Shown: positions 28,631 through 38,275, counted from the stretch's first letter. The stretch is DNA of 64,000 bases from Deltaproteobacteria bacterium (GCA_021824175.1 JAKALP010000013.1:62001-126000); one strand, 5' to 3'. A program made the numbers and translations. The notes: a model not told the origin generated them from the letters alone.

Positions 28631-30433
28631 ATGGCCCCAGCCCCCAAGAAGCAAATTCCCCCCCCCAAAGAGCCCGCCGCGCAACCCGTATATGAGCCGG
28701 GTCAAAGCCCCCAGATGGATGCTTGGTTTACTTCCTTTTTCATTGAGAACCATTTGGATTACTTCACCAACCCTGAAAAGGCGGCCACCGACGAACAGGT
28801 GCGGTTCATGGTCTATACCGAGCCCAATGAGCGCTACTATCCCTGCTCGGATAAAATGTTCGCGGCCATTATGACCCGCAAGAACTCGGCTCACATCCAA
28901 AAAGCCTATAATCAGGTGCTCCAGCGCTTGTTGGCATTAATTGATCGTCAAATCGAAGACCCATGGGAAAAGACCTATTTGGAGTCGTTGGTGATCAATA
29001 AATACCAGCACGAAACCCGCGACGAAATCATGATCCCTTCACGCCTGGAAAAGCGCCTAATGACCATCTACTTGAACCGCACCCACATTGAAGATCCCTA
29101 TCGGGTGGAAAAGCTTCAACAAAATAAAAATGCTTTGGCATTGCTGGAGTCGCCTGAATTCAAAGTGGCGCTCAACCATGTGGATGAAGAAGCATTAAGG
29201 AATCCTCCCAAAAACCTGGATGACATCAAATCCCAGATCGCTGCACTGGAACTCCAGCGGCTGCTCTGCATTGCGAGCACCCCCGAGCTGTGGCAGGCCA
29301 CCCTTCCCACCCATTTGCGCACCGAGGACTATCTCAAACTCTTCCAGAAATCGATTACCGGCCATGGATTCAAGCCGCTGTTGGATTTTCTAGGTTTCGG
29401 CCGCCAGCACCTGCCCCAAAAGCGAAAAATTCTTTGGTTGGCCGATGAAGCGGGTGAAGTTGTTTTGGATCTGGCGATCATCCGATTGCTGGTTGCACAT
29501 GGAAACAAAGTAATCGTCGCCTTTAAGAAAGGCCCGCTATACACCAAAGCCCATATTCAGGATATCCAAAGCGATGAAGTATTGCGGACCGCCCTGAGCC
29601 AAGCTTTATTGATTGATACCCCCAGCATGAGCAAAAATGACCTGGTCCGCACGCTCCGTGGGGACGTGCCCATTTTTGTGTTGTCCGACGGCACGAATGA
29701 AAACCTCAATCTATTACTTGTCTCCACTTCCTTTGCACGCATCTTCAAAGAAGTGGACGGCGTGATTTCAAGGGGACAAGATCAACGCCGCCGGTTTTTC
29801 GACACCCATTTCCAATTCACCCAAGACATATTTAACATTGCCCCTGGTGAAGATGGCAGTGTATCGGTGTTATTCAAGCCACGGCATCCGGAAGTGATCA
29901 AATTCTCCCACCATGATCTGGAACGCAAAGCCAAGGCCATTATCGATAAAATGAAATCCTCCAAAGATCAGGGTATGACCGTGATCTTCTACAGCGGCAT
30001 TATTGGCTCCATTCCCGGCAAGATCAAAATGGCCAAACACATCATGTCGATATTCGTGGATCACCTGAAGAAGCAATCGGCCCAAACCTTCATTATCAAC
30101 CCCTCGGAGTATTACGAGCCAGGCATGGACGCCGACGACTTGATGTATATGTGGGAAATCGTGCAGCGCAGCGGCATGATCGATATCTGGCGCTTCCAGA
30201 GCTATGACGATATCGTCGCCGCATTTCAAATAATGGAGCAAAAAATCCCCCCCGAATGGGTGGGCAAAGATGCCACCTACAGCACCGGTTGCACCAAAGA
30301 AATGGCCATCGCCATCGACGTTCAGGAAAAGCACCCCGAGATGCAAATCATCGGCCCAGCCAAGGAGCGCTTCATGCGCCGCAAGGAATATGGCGTAGGC
30401 AAGATGTATGATCGCCGCCTGGCCCAGGGGTGA
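28631..30433 (+). CDS. 600-aa protein with DUF89/ARMT1-like domain
   Basis: The N-terminus is Pro-rich, then a helical region to about residue 260. From about 265 to 420 the pattern resembles the DUF89 (ARMT1-like, damage-control phosphatase) fold: ILWLADEAGEVVLDLAIIRL, corresponding to the family's DNAGE metal motif with Asn replaced by Glu; VIVAFKKGPLYTKAH, like its KG loop; VPIFVLSDGTNEN; and DGVISRGQDQRRRFF, like its SKGQ run. The 180 C-terminal residues are unassigned. DUF89 enzymes dephosphorylate damaged metabolites. It lies 58 bases after queC with a good ribosome site (GGAG), so it may belong to the queuosine operon. The domain call is from motif similarity only. Confidence 0.6.
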   Translation: MAPAPKKQIPPPKEPAAQPVYEPGQSPQMDAWFTSFFIENHLDYFTNPEKAATDEQVRFMVYTEPNERYYPCSDKMFAAIMTRKNSAHIQKAYNQVLQRLLALIDRQIEDPWEKTYLESLVINKYQHETRDEIMIPSRLEKRLMTIYLNRTHIEDPYRVEKLQQNKNALALLESPEFKVALNHVDEEALRNPPKNLDDIKSQIAALELQRLLCIASTPELWQATLPTHLRTEDYLKLFQKSITGHGFKPLLDFLGFGRQHLPQKRKILWLADEAGEVVLDLAIIRLLVAHGNKVIVAFKKGPLYTKAHIQDIQSDEVLRTALSQALLIDTPSMSKNDLVRTLRGDVPIFVLSDGTNENLNLLLVSTSFARIFKEVDGVISRGQDQRRRFFDTHFQFTQDIFNIAPGEDGSVSVLFKPRHPEVIKFSHHDLERKAKAIIDKMKSSKDQGMTVIFYSGIIGSIPGKIKMAKHIMSIFVDHLKKQSAQTFIINPSEYYEPGMDADDLMYMWEIVQRSGMIDIWRFQSYDDIVAAFQIMEQKIPPEWVGKDATYSTGCTKEMAIAIDVQEKHPEMQIIGPAKERFMRRKEYGVGKMYDRRLAQG

Positions 30434-30460
30434 AAAAAGGATTAATTGACTTTATTCAGT

Positions 30461-30530
30461 GCAGAGTTCGCGGAGGGGCGCAAAGATCTTTGATGATAAA
30501 TTCTCCTCTGCGTTCCTCAGCGAACTCTGC
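30461..30530. repeat. Inverted repeat between convergent genes
   Basis: GCAGAGTTCGC (30461-30471) is perfectly complementary to GCGAACTCTGC (30520-30530), and the inner parts GGAGGGGCGCA and TGCGTTCCTC extend the match imperfectly. The 70-base element could fold into a long stem and end both neighbouring genes, although no clear T-tract follows. Such CTCTGCG-rich palindromes recur in many bacterial genomes. Confidence 0.55.
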
Positions 30531-30577
30531 GTCTCCGCGTTGGATATTATCTATCTTCTTTAAGCGCTTCCATCGAC

Positions 30578-33451
30578 TTACGCGACATCGAAGATCGGCA
30601 CCCTGAGCTTCTCACTTCCACCGCGCGGCCGGTAGAGCAAATACCCATTGTCCCTGGCAAAGAGGTAGAGATCACGGGTGATGCGAACATCGTCGCGGCA
30701 GTAATCGATAATTTTATCCATGCGCCCTTCGCGCCACCAGCGCAAGGCGTCCAATCCGCTGCCGCTTTTCTTCACCGATAGCGTGGCTTCGGCCAGGTGA
30801 TCCAAGGATAGGCGAAACCCCAGCTGATTGTAGATTCTTTCCAGCAAATCCAAGTTGGGAAGATGTTGAAAATTAAAAGCGGTGTAAGCTGACAACACCT
30901 GGTAGTCAAAACGCTTGGTATTGAAGCCCACTACCAGCTCCAGCTGCCGCAAATGGGCCACCAGAGCATCGATACGATTTTCTTCATAGACCGCGAAGCG
31001 ATCCTGAGACGAATCATACACCACACCGCAACTCACCCGCATTAAATGCGCCTGATGCCAGCCCCCCACCTCTTGGGCCGAATGTTGGGTTTCCAGATCT
31101 AAGACGCCGAATCGAATGGATGCTGGTTTGATGATAGGTTTGGTCTCCGGCTTCACGCCGTGAACCGCAATGGCGTGCTTTGAATTCTTCCTTGAAGGTA
31201 CTCCCTCCTTGCGTAAATGTTGCAGAATGGCAGCCGCTCCGTTTTTGTCAATCGGGCGATTGCCGGAACCGCACTTGGGCGAGTGCACACAAGCTGGGCA
31301 CCCTTTATTACATGGGCACTGCTCGATGGCTTCCTGGGCATGCCTCAGCAGCAATTCCGCCCGAGCAAAGGCCTGTTCACTGAATCCGGCGCCCCCCGGC
31401 ACCCCATCATATATGAAAATGGCAGCCTGTCCTGTGTCCGGGTGATAATTGGTGGATAGCCCTCCGATGTCATTCCGATCAGCCAACACCAGCAATGGCA
31501 TCATGCTGATGGCGGCATGCTCGGCCGCATGCAAGGCACCCATCAGATCCACCCCTTGGGATTGCACCTGGCGGCAGATCTGGGCCGGAATATCAAACCA
31601 CAACCCTTGGGTTTGAAAGCGAATCGACGGTACTTCCAAGGGGACCTGCATCAGGGTTTGACCGCTGGCGATTTTTACCTGATCATAGGCCACGACGTGA
31701 TCAGTAATATCCAACTGGCCAAGGCTCACCTGAGTTAAGCCTACGGAGCGTTGTGCCTGGATCTCAACGATTTGCACATCAGAGTTGCTCCGCACCCGGG
31801 TGTAGTAATCCACATGGGACGCACGCACATGCACGCAGCGTTGCTTGAGATTGATGTCCTCCGCGACGTAGGAGTTGCCCTGATGGAGATATACCGCGCC
31901 GGGATGGGTTTCATGGTAGAGCCGATGCGTGTCGATTTCGCCTATGGTGGAATTCGTGGCTGAATCCACAATGCGGTACCTCTCACCGGTACTGCGCAGA
32001 TGAACGGACAGGTGGGGCCTGCGACTGCGGGCAAAAAGGGTCAATCCATCCGCCGATGCTCGCAACACGCCGTTGTGAAGCAGCCGATTAGCGGCCTGCG
32101 TCACTTCGGCCTTGGCCATCATGGCCTCATCGCGCTGTAAGGGCAACTCCGCCGCGGCGCATTCCAAATGGGCCTCAAGGGCCTTGCTATTCCAGGGATG
32201 AATGACGGCGGTTTCCGCTTCACCCTGCCAAAATGCTTGAGGATGGGCGATAAAATATTTATCCAAAGCATTTTCCGCCGCTAAAAAGATCAGGGCCGAC
32301 GACTGCCCCTGGCGCCCTACCCGTCCACCGCGCTGCCAGGTTGAAATCATGGAGCCTGGATAACCGACCAGAATGCATAAATCCAAATCCCCAATATCGA
32401 TGCCCAGCTCCAGGGCGCTGGTGCTGATCACCGCTAACAACTCCCCACTTTTGAGCCGCTGCTCAATATGGCGCCGGTCCTGGGGCAGCAAACCCGCGCG
32501 GTAAACACTGATGCGGCTGGACCACTGGCCGGCCCGCTGTTGCGCCCAAATTGCAATCAGCTCAGCCAGTTTGCGCGATTGGGTGTAGACAATGGTCCGC
32601 AGCTGTCGCACCAGGGCGGCTTTGAGAAGGCCGATGGCCGCCTGGGCCCCGCCATCTTGCGGGTCAATCAGCACCACATGACGCTCTCCCCGGGGCGCTC
32701 CGCTTTCCCGAATGGTATGAACCTCCAGGCCGGTCAGCAGGCCCGCCAAGTGACCGGGGTTGGCCACGGTGGCGGAAGTAAAGACAAAGGTCGGAGCAGC
32801 GTTGTAAAAAGCGCTAACCCGTCGCAGCCGGCGCAGCACTTGAGCCATATGACTGCCCAGCATGCCGCGGTAGGTATGGACTTCGTCAATCACCACCAGG
32901 CGCAGGTGTCTGAAAAAGGCTTGCCAGCGGTCATGATAGGCCAGCAGCGACATGTGGACCATCTCCGGATTGGTAAACAGCACATTAGGCGGCTGAAGAC
33001 GGATCTTTTTACGTTGGTAGGCATTGGTGTCGCCATCGTAAATGGCGGCCGTGGGGCTGGCGGAGACAGCGCGCTCCGCCCATTGGCTGAATGTGGCCAG
33101 TTGATCCTGGGCCAGCGCTTTTAAAGGGAAAATATATAAAGCACGTGCCTGGGAATCGCGCGCCATGGCCTGAAACAACGGCAAATTGTAAATCAGGGTT
33201 TTACCGCTGGCCGTGGGGGTGGCCACGACGGTATGCTCGCCGGCGGCAATGGCCTCGACCGCCTCTGCTTGATGCGTGTACAAGGAATCAAAGCCTATCC
33301 GCTGAAGCAGCTCAGCCTCGGAAGGCGCCAAAAATCCCCGGACGGGGCGCACTTGGGCCTCCTGCCCCTGCAGGATATGATGCGCCGCCACCTGGGATCG
33401 AAAATGCTCCGAGTGGATCAGGGCATGGATATATTCGGCCATTCGATTCAT
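30578..33451 (-). CDS. Fused DEAD/DEAH helicase (MrfA-like) and DEDD exonuclease (MrfB-like)
   Basis: 957 residues. Superfamily 2 helicase: Walker A TPTASGKTLIYNL (77-90), DEVH box VVIDEVHTYRG (187-197), TSATVANP, and VISTSALELGIDIGDLD with QRGGRVGR (motif VI). A MrfA-type C-terminal domain (DUF1998) has clustered Cys CPCNKGCPACVHSPKC. From residue 780 comes a DEDDy 3'-5' exonuclease domain: FGVLDLETQ (Asp, Glu), VGFNTKRFDYQVL (Asp), and YCRDD (Tyr917-x3-Asp921). In Bacillus subtilis MrfA (YprA) and MrfB (YprB) are separate proteins acting together in mitomycin-C damage repair; here they appear as one chain. The repair role is inferred. Confidence 0.85.
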   Translation of the reverse strand: MNRMAEYIHALIHSEHFRSQVAAHHILQGQEAQVRPVRGFLAPSEAELLQRIGFDSLYTHQAEAVEAIAAGEHTVVATPTASGKTLIYNLPLFQAMARDSQARALYIFPLKALAQDQLATFSQWAERAVSASPTAAIYDGDTNAYQRKKIRLQPPNVLFTNPEMVHMSLLAYHDRWQAFFRHLRLVVIDEVHTYRGMLGSHMAQVLRRLRRVSAFYNAAPTFVFTSATVANPGHLAGLLTGLEVHTIRESGAPRGERHVVLIDPQDGGAQAAIGLLKAALVRQLRTIVYTQSRKLAELIAIWAQQRAGQWSSRISVYRAGLLPQDRRHIEQRLKSGELLAVISTSALELGIDIGDLDLCILVGYPGSMISTWQRGGRVGRQGQSSALIFLAAENALDKYFIAHPQAFWQGEAETAVIHPWNSKALEAHLECAAAELPLQRDEAMMAKAEVTQAANRLLHNGVLRASADGLTLFARSRRPHLSVHLRSTGERYRIVDSATNSTIGEIDTHRLYHETHPGAVYLHQGNSYVAEDINLKQRCVHVRASHVDYYTRVRSNSDVQIVEIQAQRSVGLTQVSLGQLDITDHVVAYDQVKIASGQTLMQVPLEVPSIRFQTQGLWFDIPAQICRQVQSQGVDLMGALHAAEHAAISMMPLLVLADRNDIGGLSTNYHPDTGQAAIFIYDGVPGGAGFSEQAFARAELLLRHAQEAIEQCPCNKGCPACVHSPKCGSGNRPIDKNGAAAILQHLRKEGVPSRKNSKHAIAVHGVKPETKPIIKPASIRFGVLDLETQHSAQEVGGWHQAHLMRVSCGVVYDSSQDRFAVYEENRIDALVAHLRQLELVVGFNTKRFDYQVLSAYTAFNFQHLPNLDLLERIYNQLGFRLSLDHLAEATLSVKKSGSGLDALRWWREGRMDKIIDYCRDDVRITRDLYLFARDNGYLLYRPRGGSEKLRVPIFDVA

Positions 33452-33750
33452 TTATTAATTTTCTCAAGCTATTAACATTTTTAATTGATGGTTGACCGAT
33501 ATCAGCGATTCCACTATTCACTTGAAAACACAGAAGCTTTTGATATAAATGAATATCATTGATAACGGCGAAGGGCAGCTTGCCCTTCTTGGGAGGAAAA
33601 AGCAAGTCTTGGACGACCCCCATTTATCCAATTGGGCAGTGCTTAACCACTGCGAAACGAGACCGCTGATCTGTTTGTATTGTAGCACACCCCACGTGTG
33701 TCGTCTGTGTCCAGGCCTACCCGCGGACCTTTTTCAGGAATGATCAACCC
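33452..33750. other. Intergenic region with two short hairpins
   Basis: 299 bases between divergent genes. AAGGGCA-GCT-TGCCCTT (33570-33586) and GCAGTG-CTTAAC-CACTGC (33636-33653) are perfect short inverted repeats. I recognised no RNA family (not tRNA, 6S, SRP or tmRNA) and no clear promoter. It must contain the promoters of both flanking genes. Confidence 0.35.
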
Positions 33751-35007
33751 ATGATCGGTCAAATCGTTTTACTGCTCATTCTGCTTGTCTTATCCGGTTT
33801 TTTTTCTTCCGCGGAGACGGCCTTGTTTTCCATCAGCCGCAGCAAAGCGCGTTACTTGGCCAAACAAAAAGGCCGCGCCAACCAATTGATCAATCAGATG
33901 AAAAACAATCAGCACCGGTTATTATCCACCGTGTTGATCGGTAACAGTTTGGTCAATGTGGCCGCTTCGGCCATCGCGGCGCAAGTAGCCATCCAATTCG
34001 TCCCCCATTATGCCGTATATTTGTCCACACTGGTCATGACCTTTCTGATTCTGGTTTTCGGTGAAGTGTTCCCTAAGTCGGTGGCCACGCGTAATAACGT
34101 GCTCATTGCCCGTTTGGTGATCTTTCCCCTTTACTGGTTTTCAATTTTGTTTCTTCCCATTGTCTTCTTCCTGGATTTCATTCCCAAGCTCACCGGCCGC
34201 ATCCAGCGAACCCCTTCGATCACCGAGGAAGAACTGATCTCGTTTGTGGAAGTAGTGCGGGAAGAGGGAGAAATTAATGAAGAGGAACAAAAACTGATTC
34301 ATCGCATATTTGAATTCGATGACACCAACGCATCGGAGATCATGACCCCCCGTGCGGATATGTTTGTGATTGACGTTAATGAGCCTTTTGATTTGCAGGC
34401 GGTTACGGAGTCGGGTTTTACCCGTATCCCGGTGATCGAAAAATCCATCGACAATGTCATCGGCATTCTCAATATCAAAGACCTGCTGGTCCATCAGGCC
34501 AAAACCAATACGCCGCCTGATGTGCGCCAATTGATGCGCCCGCCCTATTTTGTTCCCGAGCATAAAAAATTGGATTCGCTGATGCGTCAATTCAAAAAGC
34601 GCAAAAGCCACATGGCCATTGTGGTGGATGAACATGGCGGCGTGTCGGGCTTGATCACCCTGGAAGATGCTCTGGAAGAACTGGTGGGGGAAATCCGTGA
34701 CGAAACGGACAAGGAAGAGCGCTTAATCACTACCCGAAAAAATAAAGAGTGGCTGGTAATGGGCAAGACCGACATTGACTCAGTCAATGAAGTAATCGGG
34801 ATGAATATCCCCGAATCCGCCGAGTATGATACCTTTTCGGGGTACGTGCTGGAGCAAATCGGACGTATCCCAAGCGAAAACGAAGTCTTCACTCTGGGAG
34901 ACTACCAGGTACTCGTTAAATCCATGGACGGTAATCGCATCCGGGAATTTATCGTCACCCAAATGGAGAAGAGCCAGTCCCCAGAGCTGGCCCCTCCCGC
35001 GAAATAG
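33751..35007 (+). CDS. CNNM/CorC-type membrane protein with CBS pair
   Basis: 418 residues: an N-terminal DUF21/CNNM membrane domain with hydrophobic segments (IVLLLILLVLSGFFSSAETA, opening with the conserved SSAETALFSISRSK, then FLILVFGEVFPKSVA), then EELISFVEVVREEGEINEEE, two CBS modules (ASEIMTPRADMFVID; IGILNIKDLLV; HMAIVVDEHGGVSGLITLED) and a CorC_HlyC domain (EYDTFSGYVLEQIGRIP). Bacterial members are annotated as hemolysin-like but function as Mg/Co efflux or Mg transport proteins. Single-gene unit. Confidence 0.92.
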   Translation: MIGQIVLLLILLVLSGFFSSAETALFSISRSKARYLAKQKGRANQLINQMKNNQHRLLSTVLIGNSLVNVAASAIAAQVAIQFVPHYAVYLSTLVMTFLILVFGEVFPKSVATRNNVLIARLVIFPLYWFSILFLPIVFFLDFIPKLTGRIQRTPSITEEELISFVEVVREEGEINEEEQKLIHRIFEFDDTNASEIMTPRADMFVIDVNEPFDLQAVTESGFTRIPVIEKSIDNVIGILNIKDLLVHQAKTNTPPDVRQLMRPPYFVPEHKKLDSLMRQFKKRKSHMAIVVDEHGGVSGLITLEDALEELVGEIRDETDKEERLITTRKNKEWLVMGKTDIDSVNEVIGMNIPESAEYDTFSGYVLEQIGRIPSENEVFTLGDYQVLVKSMDGNRIREFIVTQMEKSQSPELAPPAK

Positions 35008-35020
35008 TTAGCGCCGAGCG

Positions 35021-35115
35021 AAAACCCCCTATCTTCCCAATTTCTTCGTTGGGGCAAAATTTAAATCCTCAAAATACTTCGAGTATTCCTGCGGTTAAAA
35101 TTTTGCTCCGCCTTC
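35021..35115. repeat. Interspersed repeat, copy B (palindromic, longest)
   Basis: Shares TCTTCCCAATTTCT exactly with copy A, then GGGGCAAAATTTAAATCC. A second, inverted arm reads TTAAAATTTTGCTCC (35095-35109), and the centre is the perfect palindrome AATACT-TCG-AGTATT (35073-35087). The whole forms a long hairpin between the convergent CNNM and efp genes. Copies A and C look like half-elements. Confidence 0.65.
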
Positions 35116-35177
35116 CTGTCCCGTCGAACTTTAGCGGGAGAACTTGAAAAAAAATGGGCTTTTCGGTCAGGCGATAG

Positions 35178-35741
35178 TTACCCTTTGACTCTTTCCACGT
35201 ACTGCCCGGTACGGGTATCCACACGAATCAACTCACCCTCATTGACAAAAGGGGGGACCTGCACCACATAGCCGGTTTCCAGCGTGGCGGGTTTGGTACT
35301 GCCGGCAGCGGTGTCTCCTTTGGCCCAAGCTTCAGCTTGGGTGATGCGCAGCTCTACGAAATTCGGTAACGTGATACCAATGGCTCGCCCCTGAAAGAGC
35401 AAAATGCTGCACACCGTGTTCTCCTTCAGCAGATTCTTGGCCTCTCCCACTTGCTCCGCGGTGAGCATTTCCTGTTCATAGGTATTGTTGTTCATAAAGC
35501 AGTAATTGGTGCCATCCCAGTAGAGGTATTCCATGGCCACTTCTTCCAGGTCGGCAGATTTGAATTTTTCGCCCGAGCGATAGGTCCGGTCAAACTGGGA
35601 GCCGGTGATCATGTTCTTGAGTTTGCATTTATAAAGCGCTTGGCCCTTTCCTGGTTTGACGAATTCAAAATGCACGATAACATAAGGTTCGCCATCAATT
35701 TCCAGTTTCGTACCTTTGCGCAAATCGCCGCTTTCAAGCAT
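35178..35741 (-). CDS. efp: Translation elongation factor P
   Basis: 187 residues, full three-domain EF-P. The tip of domain I reads FVKPGKGQAL with Lys32 at the position modified by beta-lysylation or other routes in various bacteria; no modification enzyme (epmA/epmB) is in the window. Domains II and III end with VNEGELIRVDTRTGQYVERV. EF-P rescues ribosomes stalled at polyproline. Stands alone, convergent with the CNNM gene. Confidence 0.96.
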   Translation of the reverse strand: MLESGDLRKGTKLEIDGEPYVIVHFEFVKPGKGQALYKCKLKNMITGSQFDRTYRSGEKFKSADLEEVAMEYLYWDGTNYCFMNNNTYEQEMLTAEQVGEAKNLLKENTVCSILLFQGRAIGITLPNFVELRITQAEAWAKGDTAAGSTKPATLETGYVVQVPPFVNEGELIRVDTRTGQYVERVKG

Positions 35742-35799
35742 GTGCTAATCTCCTTTGATAAAATTATGATCACATCCTAATTTGGTTCTTTATTCTTCT

Positions 35800-36603
35800 T
35801 CATGCCACCGATCCACGAGAAGCGCTGGAGCGCGGGCCGGAAGTAATCTTCACATGCGCCGCACGAGCCAATTGGACCAGCTTGCGAACTTTTTCGACGT
35901 CTTTTTTAAACCGGATGGGCCGGCCTTGATCATCGGTTGCATTGGTCTGCGTGCAGCTATCCACGCCGGCGGGCTCAACCGCCGTAATACCGTCAGTAAC
36001 ATTAAGGGGCCCAATACCACCAGCCAAAATCACCGGAATTCGGCTGCGCGCCACCAACTCCCGTGCCACTTGCCAATCACAGGTCTTTCCGGTAATGCCG
36101 ACATAACCCGCCACGGGCTGATCTTTTTCGCTCGCGTGCTGGCCATGATTCATTAACACGGTATCAGTGAGAAACCAGTCGCTGTAAGGCTCAAAGCGGG
36201 CGGCTACCTCCAGCGATGGCAGGCGTGAACCGGAACCGCTGACAACAATCGGTACAGAACGCATGATGGCAAGATCCGGAAACCGCTGGCGGATCTCCTT
36301 TTGACGCGCAAGCGTTGTCAGAATCGTGGATTCTCCAGCCCACTGGGTACCCAGAGCCTCACAAAAATGAATGATGTCCGGCCGATAGAATTCAATTGCC
36401 CGGGATATGAGATCTACGTCCTGGAACAGCGGAATCAAACTGCTTTTCCGTCCACCGGCCTGAACGAGCCTCACGGTTTGTAAAATTGCTTCATCCCGCC
36501 ATGTGCGCTCGGAAAGCAGGACACTGCCGATATGGTCCACGCCCAAATCGAGCATCAACTGGGCCTCGACAGGTGTCTGGATTTCATAAATTTGAACAAG
36601 CAT
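35800..36603 (-). CDS. TrpF-like (phosphoribosylanthranilate isomerase family) protein lacking catalytic Cys
   Basis: 267 residues from ATG 36603 with GGAG upstream; a TTG at 36645 is an alternative. A TIM-barrel related to TrpF: starts LVQIYEIQTPVEAQLMLDLG where TrpF has VKICGIT, and ends with VILAGGIGPLNVTDGITAVEPAGVDSCT spanning the phosphate-binding GG. The general base Cys of TrpF is Tyr6 here; the Asp (FLTDTVLMN) looks kept. It is therefore unlikely to be a normal phosphoribosylanthranilate isomerase. No trp genes are near; guaA is divergent upstream. Function unknown. Confidence 0.75.
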   Translation of the reverse strand: MLVQIYEIQTPVEAQLMLDLGVDHIGSVLLSERTWRDEAILQTVRLVQAGGRKSSLIPLFQDVDLISRAIEFYRPDIIHFCEALGTQWAGESTILTTLARQKEIRQRFPDLAIMRSVPIVVSGSGSRLPSLEVAARFEPYSDWFLTDTVLMNHGQHASEKDQPVAGYVGITGKTCDWQVARELVARSRIPVILAGGIGPLNVTDGITAVEPAGVDSCTQTNATDDQGRPIRFKKDVEKVRKLVQLARAAHVKITSGPRSSASRGSVA

Positions 36604-36745
36604 TCCTTCTCCGGAGCTTGCGGGCGGCAAGTACTCCCGCGACAAAAATCATTGACTTTTTTCGCCGTCTCTACCATATTCAGTGTGTTTTCGCAAATCG
36701 TTTAACTACTTTTCATTATTATAAATATTGTTAAAAGGCATCCCA

Positions 36746-38275
36746 ATGATCCTGATCATCGATTTCGGTTCTCAATTTAATCAACTCATTGCCAGGCGGA
36801 CCAGGGAATGCGGAGTTTATTGCATCATCGAACCCCCGACCATTTCCGTGGCGCGTATTCGCGAACTCAACCCCAAAGGCATTATCCTCTCCGGGGGGCC
36901 AGCCAGCATTTATGAAAAGCAAAGTCCCCGGGCCGAAGCCGCGATTTTTGAATTGGGTATTCCCGTGCTTGGGATTTGCTACGGCATGCACTTTATGGCC
37001 GACAGCCTGGGCGGAGAAGTCAAGCAAGCTCGCAAAAGAGAATACGGCTTTGCCGAACTGCGTATCCAGAAATCCGACGGGCTCTTTACAAACATCCCGA
37101 ACGAAAGCCAAGTGTGGATGAGCCATGGTGACTCAATTGCCAAACTACCGCCGGGATTTGAAGTCATTGCTGCCACCGACAACACCCCAGTAGCAGCCAT
37201 GGCCGACATCCAACGGCGTTTTTATGCGCTGCAGTTCCACCCCGAAGTGGCTCACACCCTAAAAGGCACCCAAATGTTGCGCAATTTCCTGTTTGAAGTG
37301 TGTGGCTGTCAGCGCAACTGGACCATGAAGGCCTTTGCCAAGGAAGCAGTGGCTGAAATCCGCCAAAGGGTCGCCGACCGCAAGGTGATTCTGGGACTCA
37401 GCGGCGGCGTGGACTCCTCCGTGACCGCGCTGCTGATCCATCAAGCCATTGGGCAGCAGTTGACCTGTATCTTCGTGGACAATGGATTACTGCGTAAGAA
37501 CGAAGCAGCTAAACTAAAAAAGACATTTCATGAACACCTCAAAATCAACATCCGCCATGTCAATGCCAGCAAACAATTTTTAAAAGCATTGGCGGGGGTT
37601 ACCGATCCGGAAAAAAAGCGTAAAATCATCGGCAAAGTCTTCATGGATGTATTTGAAGCCGAAGCTAAGAAAATAAAAGGCGCCGAATTTTTGGCCCAGG
37701 GAACTCTCTACCCAGACATCATCGAATCCCGGTCCGCCTTTGGCGGGCCGACCTCGGTAATCAAATCCCATCACAATGTGGGCGGGCTGCCCAAGCGCAT
37801 GAAACTCAAACTCATTGAACCGCTGCAATATCTATTTAAGGATGAAGTCCGCAAACTGGGCGCGCAAATCGGGCTGGACCCGGATCTCATTTGGCGCCAG
37901 CCCTTTCCTGGTCCCGGTTTGGCCATCCGCATCCTCGGCGCGGTGACTGAAAAGCGACTGAATGTGCTGCGCGAAGTAGACGCCGTATTGTTGGAAGAGA
38001 TCAAGACCGCCGGCTACTATCGCAAACTTTGGCAGTCCTTTGCCGTGCTATTGCCCATTAAAAGCGTGGGCATCATGGGGGACAGTCGCACCTATGAAGA
38101 TATCGTGGCCATCCGCGCGGTTACCAGCAAAGACGCCATGACCGCTGACTGGGCCAAATTACCCCACCAACTCCTGGGGCGTATTTCCAACCGCATCATC
38201 AATGAAGTACGCGGTGTCAACCGGGTAGTATACGATATCAGTTCAAAACCGCCCAGTACTATTGAATGGGAATAG
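36746..38275 (+). CDS. guaA: GMP synthase (glutamine-hydrolysing)
   Basis: 510 residues from ATG 36746; a TTG at 36728 would add 6 residues. Glutamine amidotransferase class I domain with nucleophile Cys in PVLGICYGMHFMAD and His/Glu FHPEVAHT; ATP pyrophosphatase PP-loop ILGLSGGVDSSVTALL; C-terminal dimerisation domain IRILGAVTEKRL. It aminates XMP to GMP. A PP-loop with SGGVDSS is the strict GuaA signature. Confidence 0.98.
   Translation: MILIIDFGSQFNQLIARRTRECGVYCIIEPPTISVARIRELNPKGIILSGGPASIYEKQSPRAEAAIFELGIPVLGICYGMHFMADSLGGEVKQARKREYGFAELRIQKSDGLFTNIPNESQVWMSHGDSIAKLPPGFEVIAATDNTPVAAMADIQRRFYALQFHPEVAHTLKGTQMLRNFLFEVCGCQRNWTMKAFAKEAVAEIRQRVADRKVILGLSGGVDSSVTALLIHQAIGQQLTCIFVDNGLLRKNEAAKLKKTFHEHLKINIRHVNASKQFLKALAGVTDPEKKRKIIGKVFMDVFEAEAKKIKGAEFLAQGTLYPDIIESRSAFGGPTSVIKSHHNVGGLPKRMKLKLIEPLQYLFKDEVRKLGAQIGLDPDLIWRQPFPGPGLAIRILGAVTEKRLNVLREVDAVLLEEIKTAGYYRKLWQSFAVLLPIKSVGIMGDSRTYEDIVAIRAVTSKDAMTADWAKLPHQLLGRISNRIINEVRGVNRVVYDISSKPPSTIEWE

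Noticed and set aside
33636-33653. Possible tRNA-like element in the 33.5-33.75 kb gap
   Set aside because: Only an isolated hairpin; no cloverleaf or T-loop.
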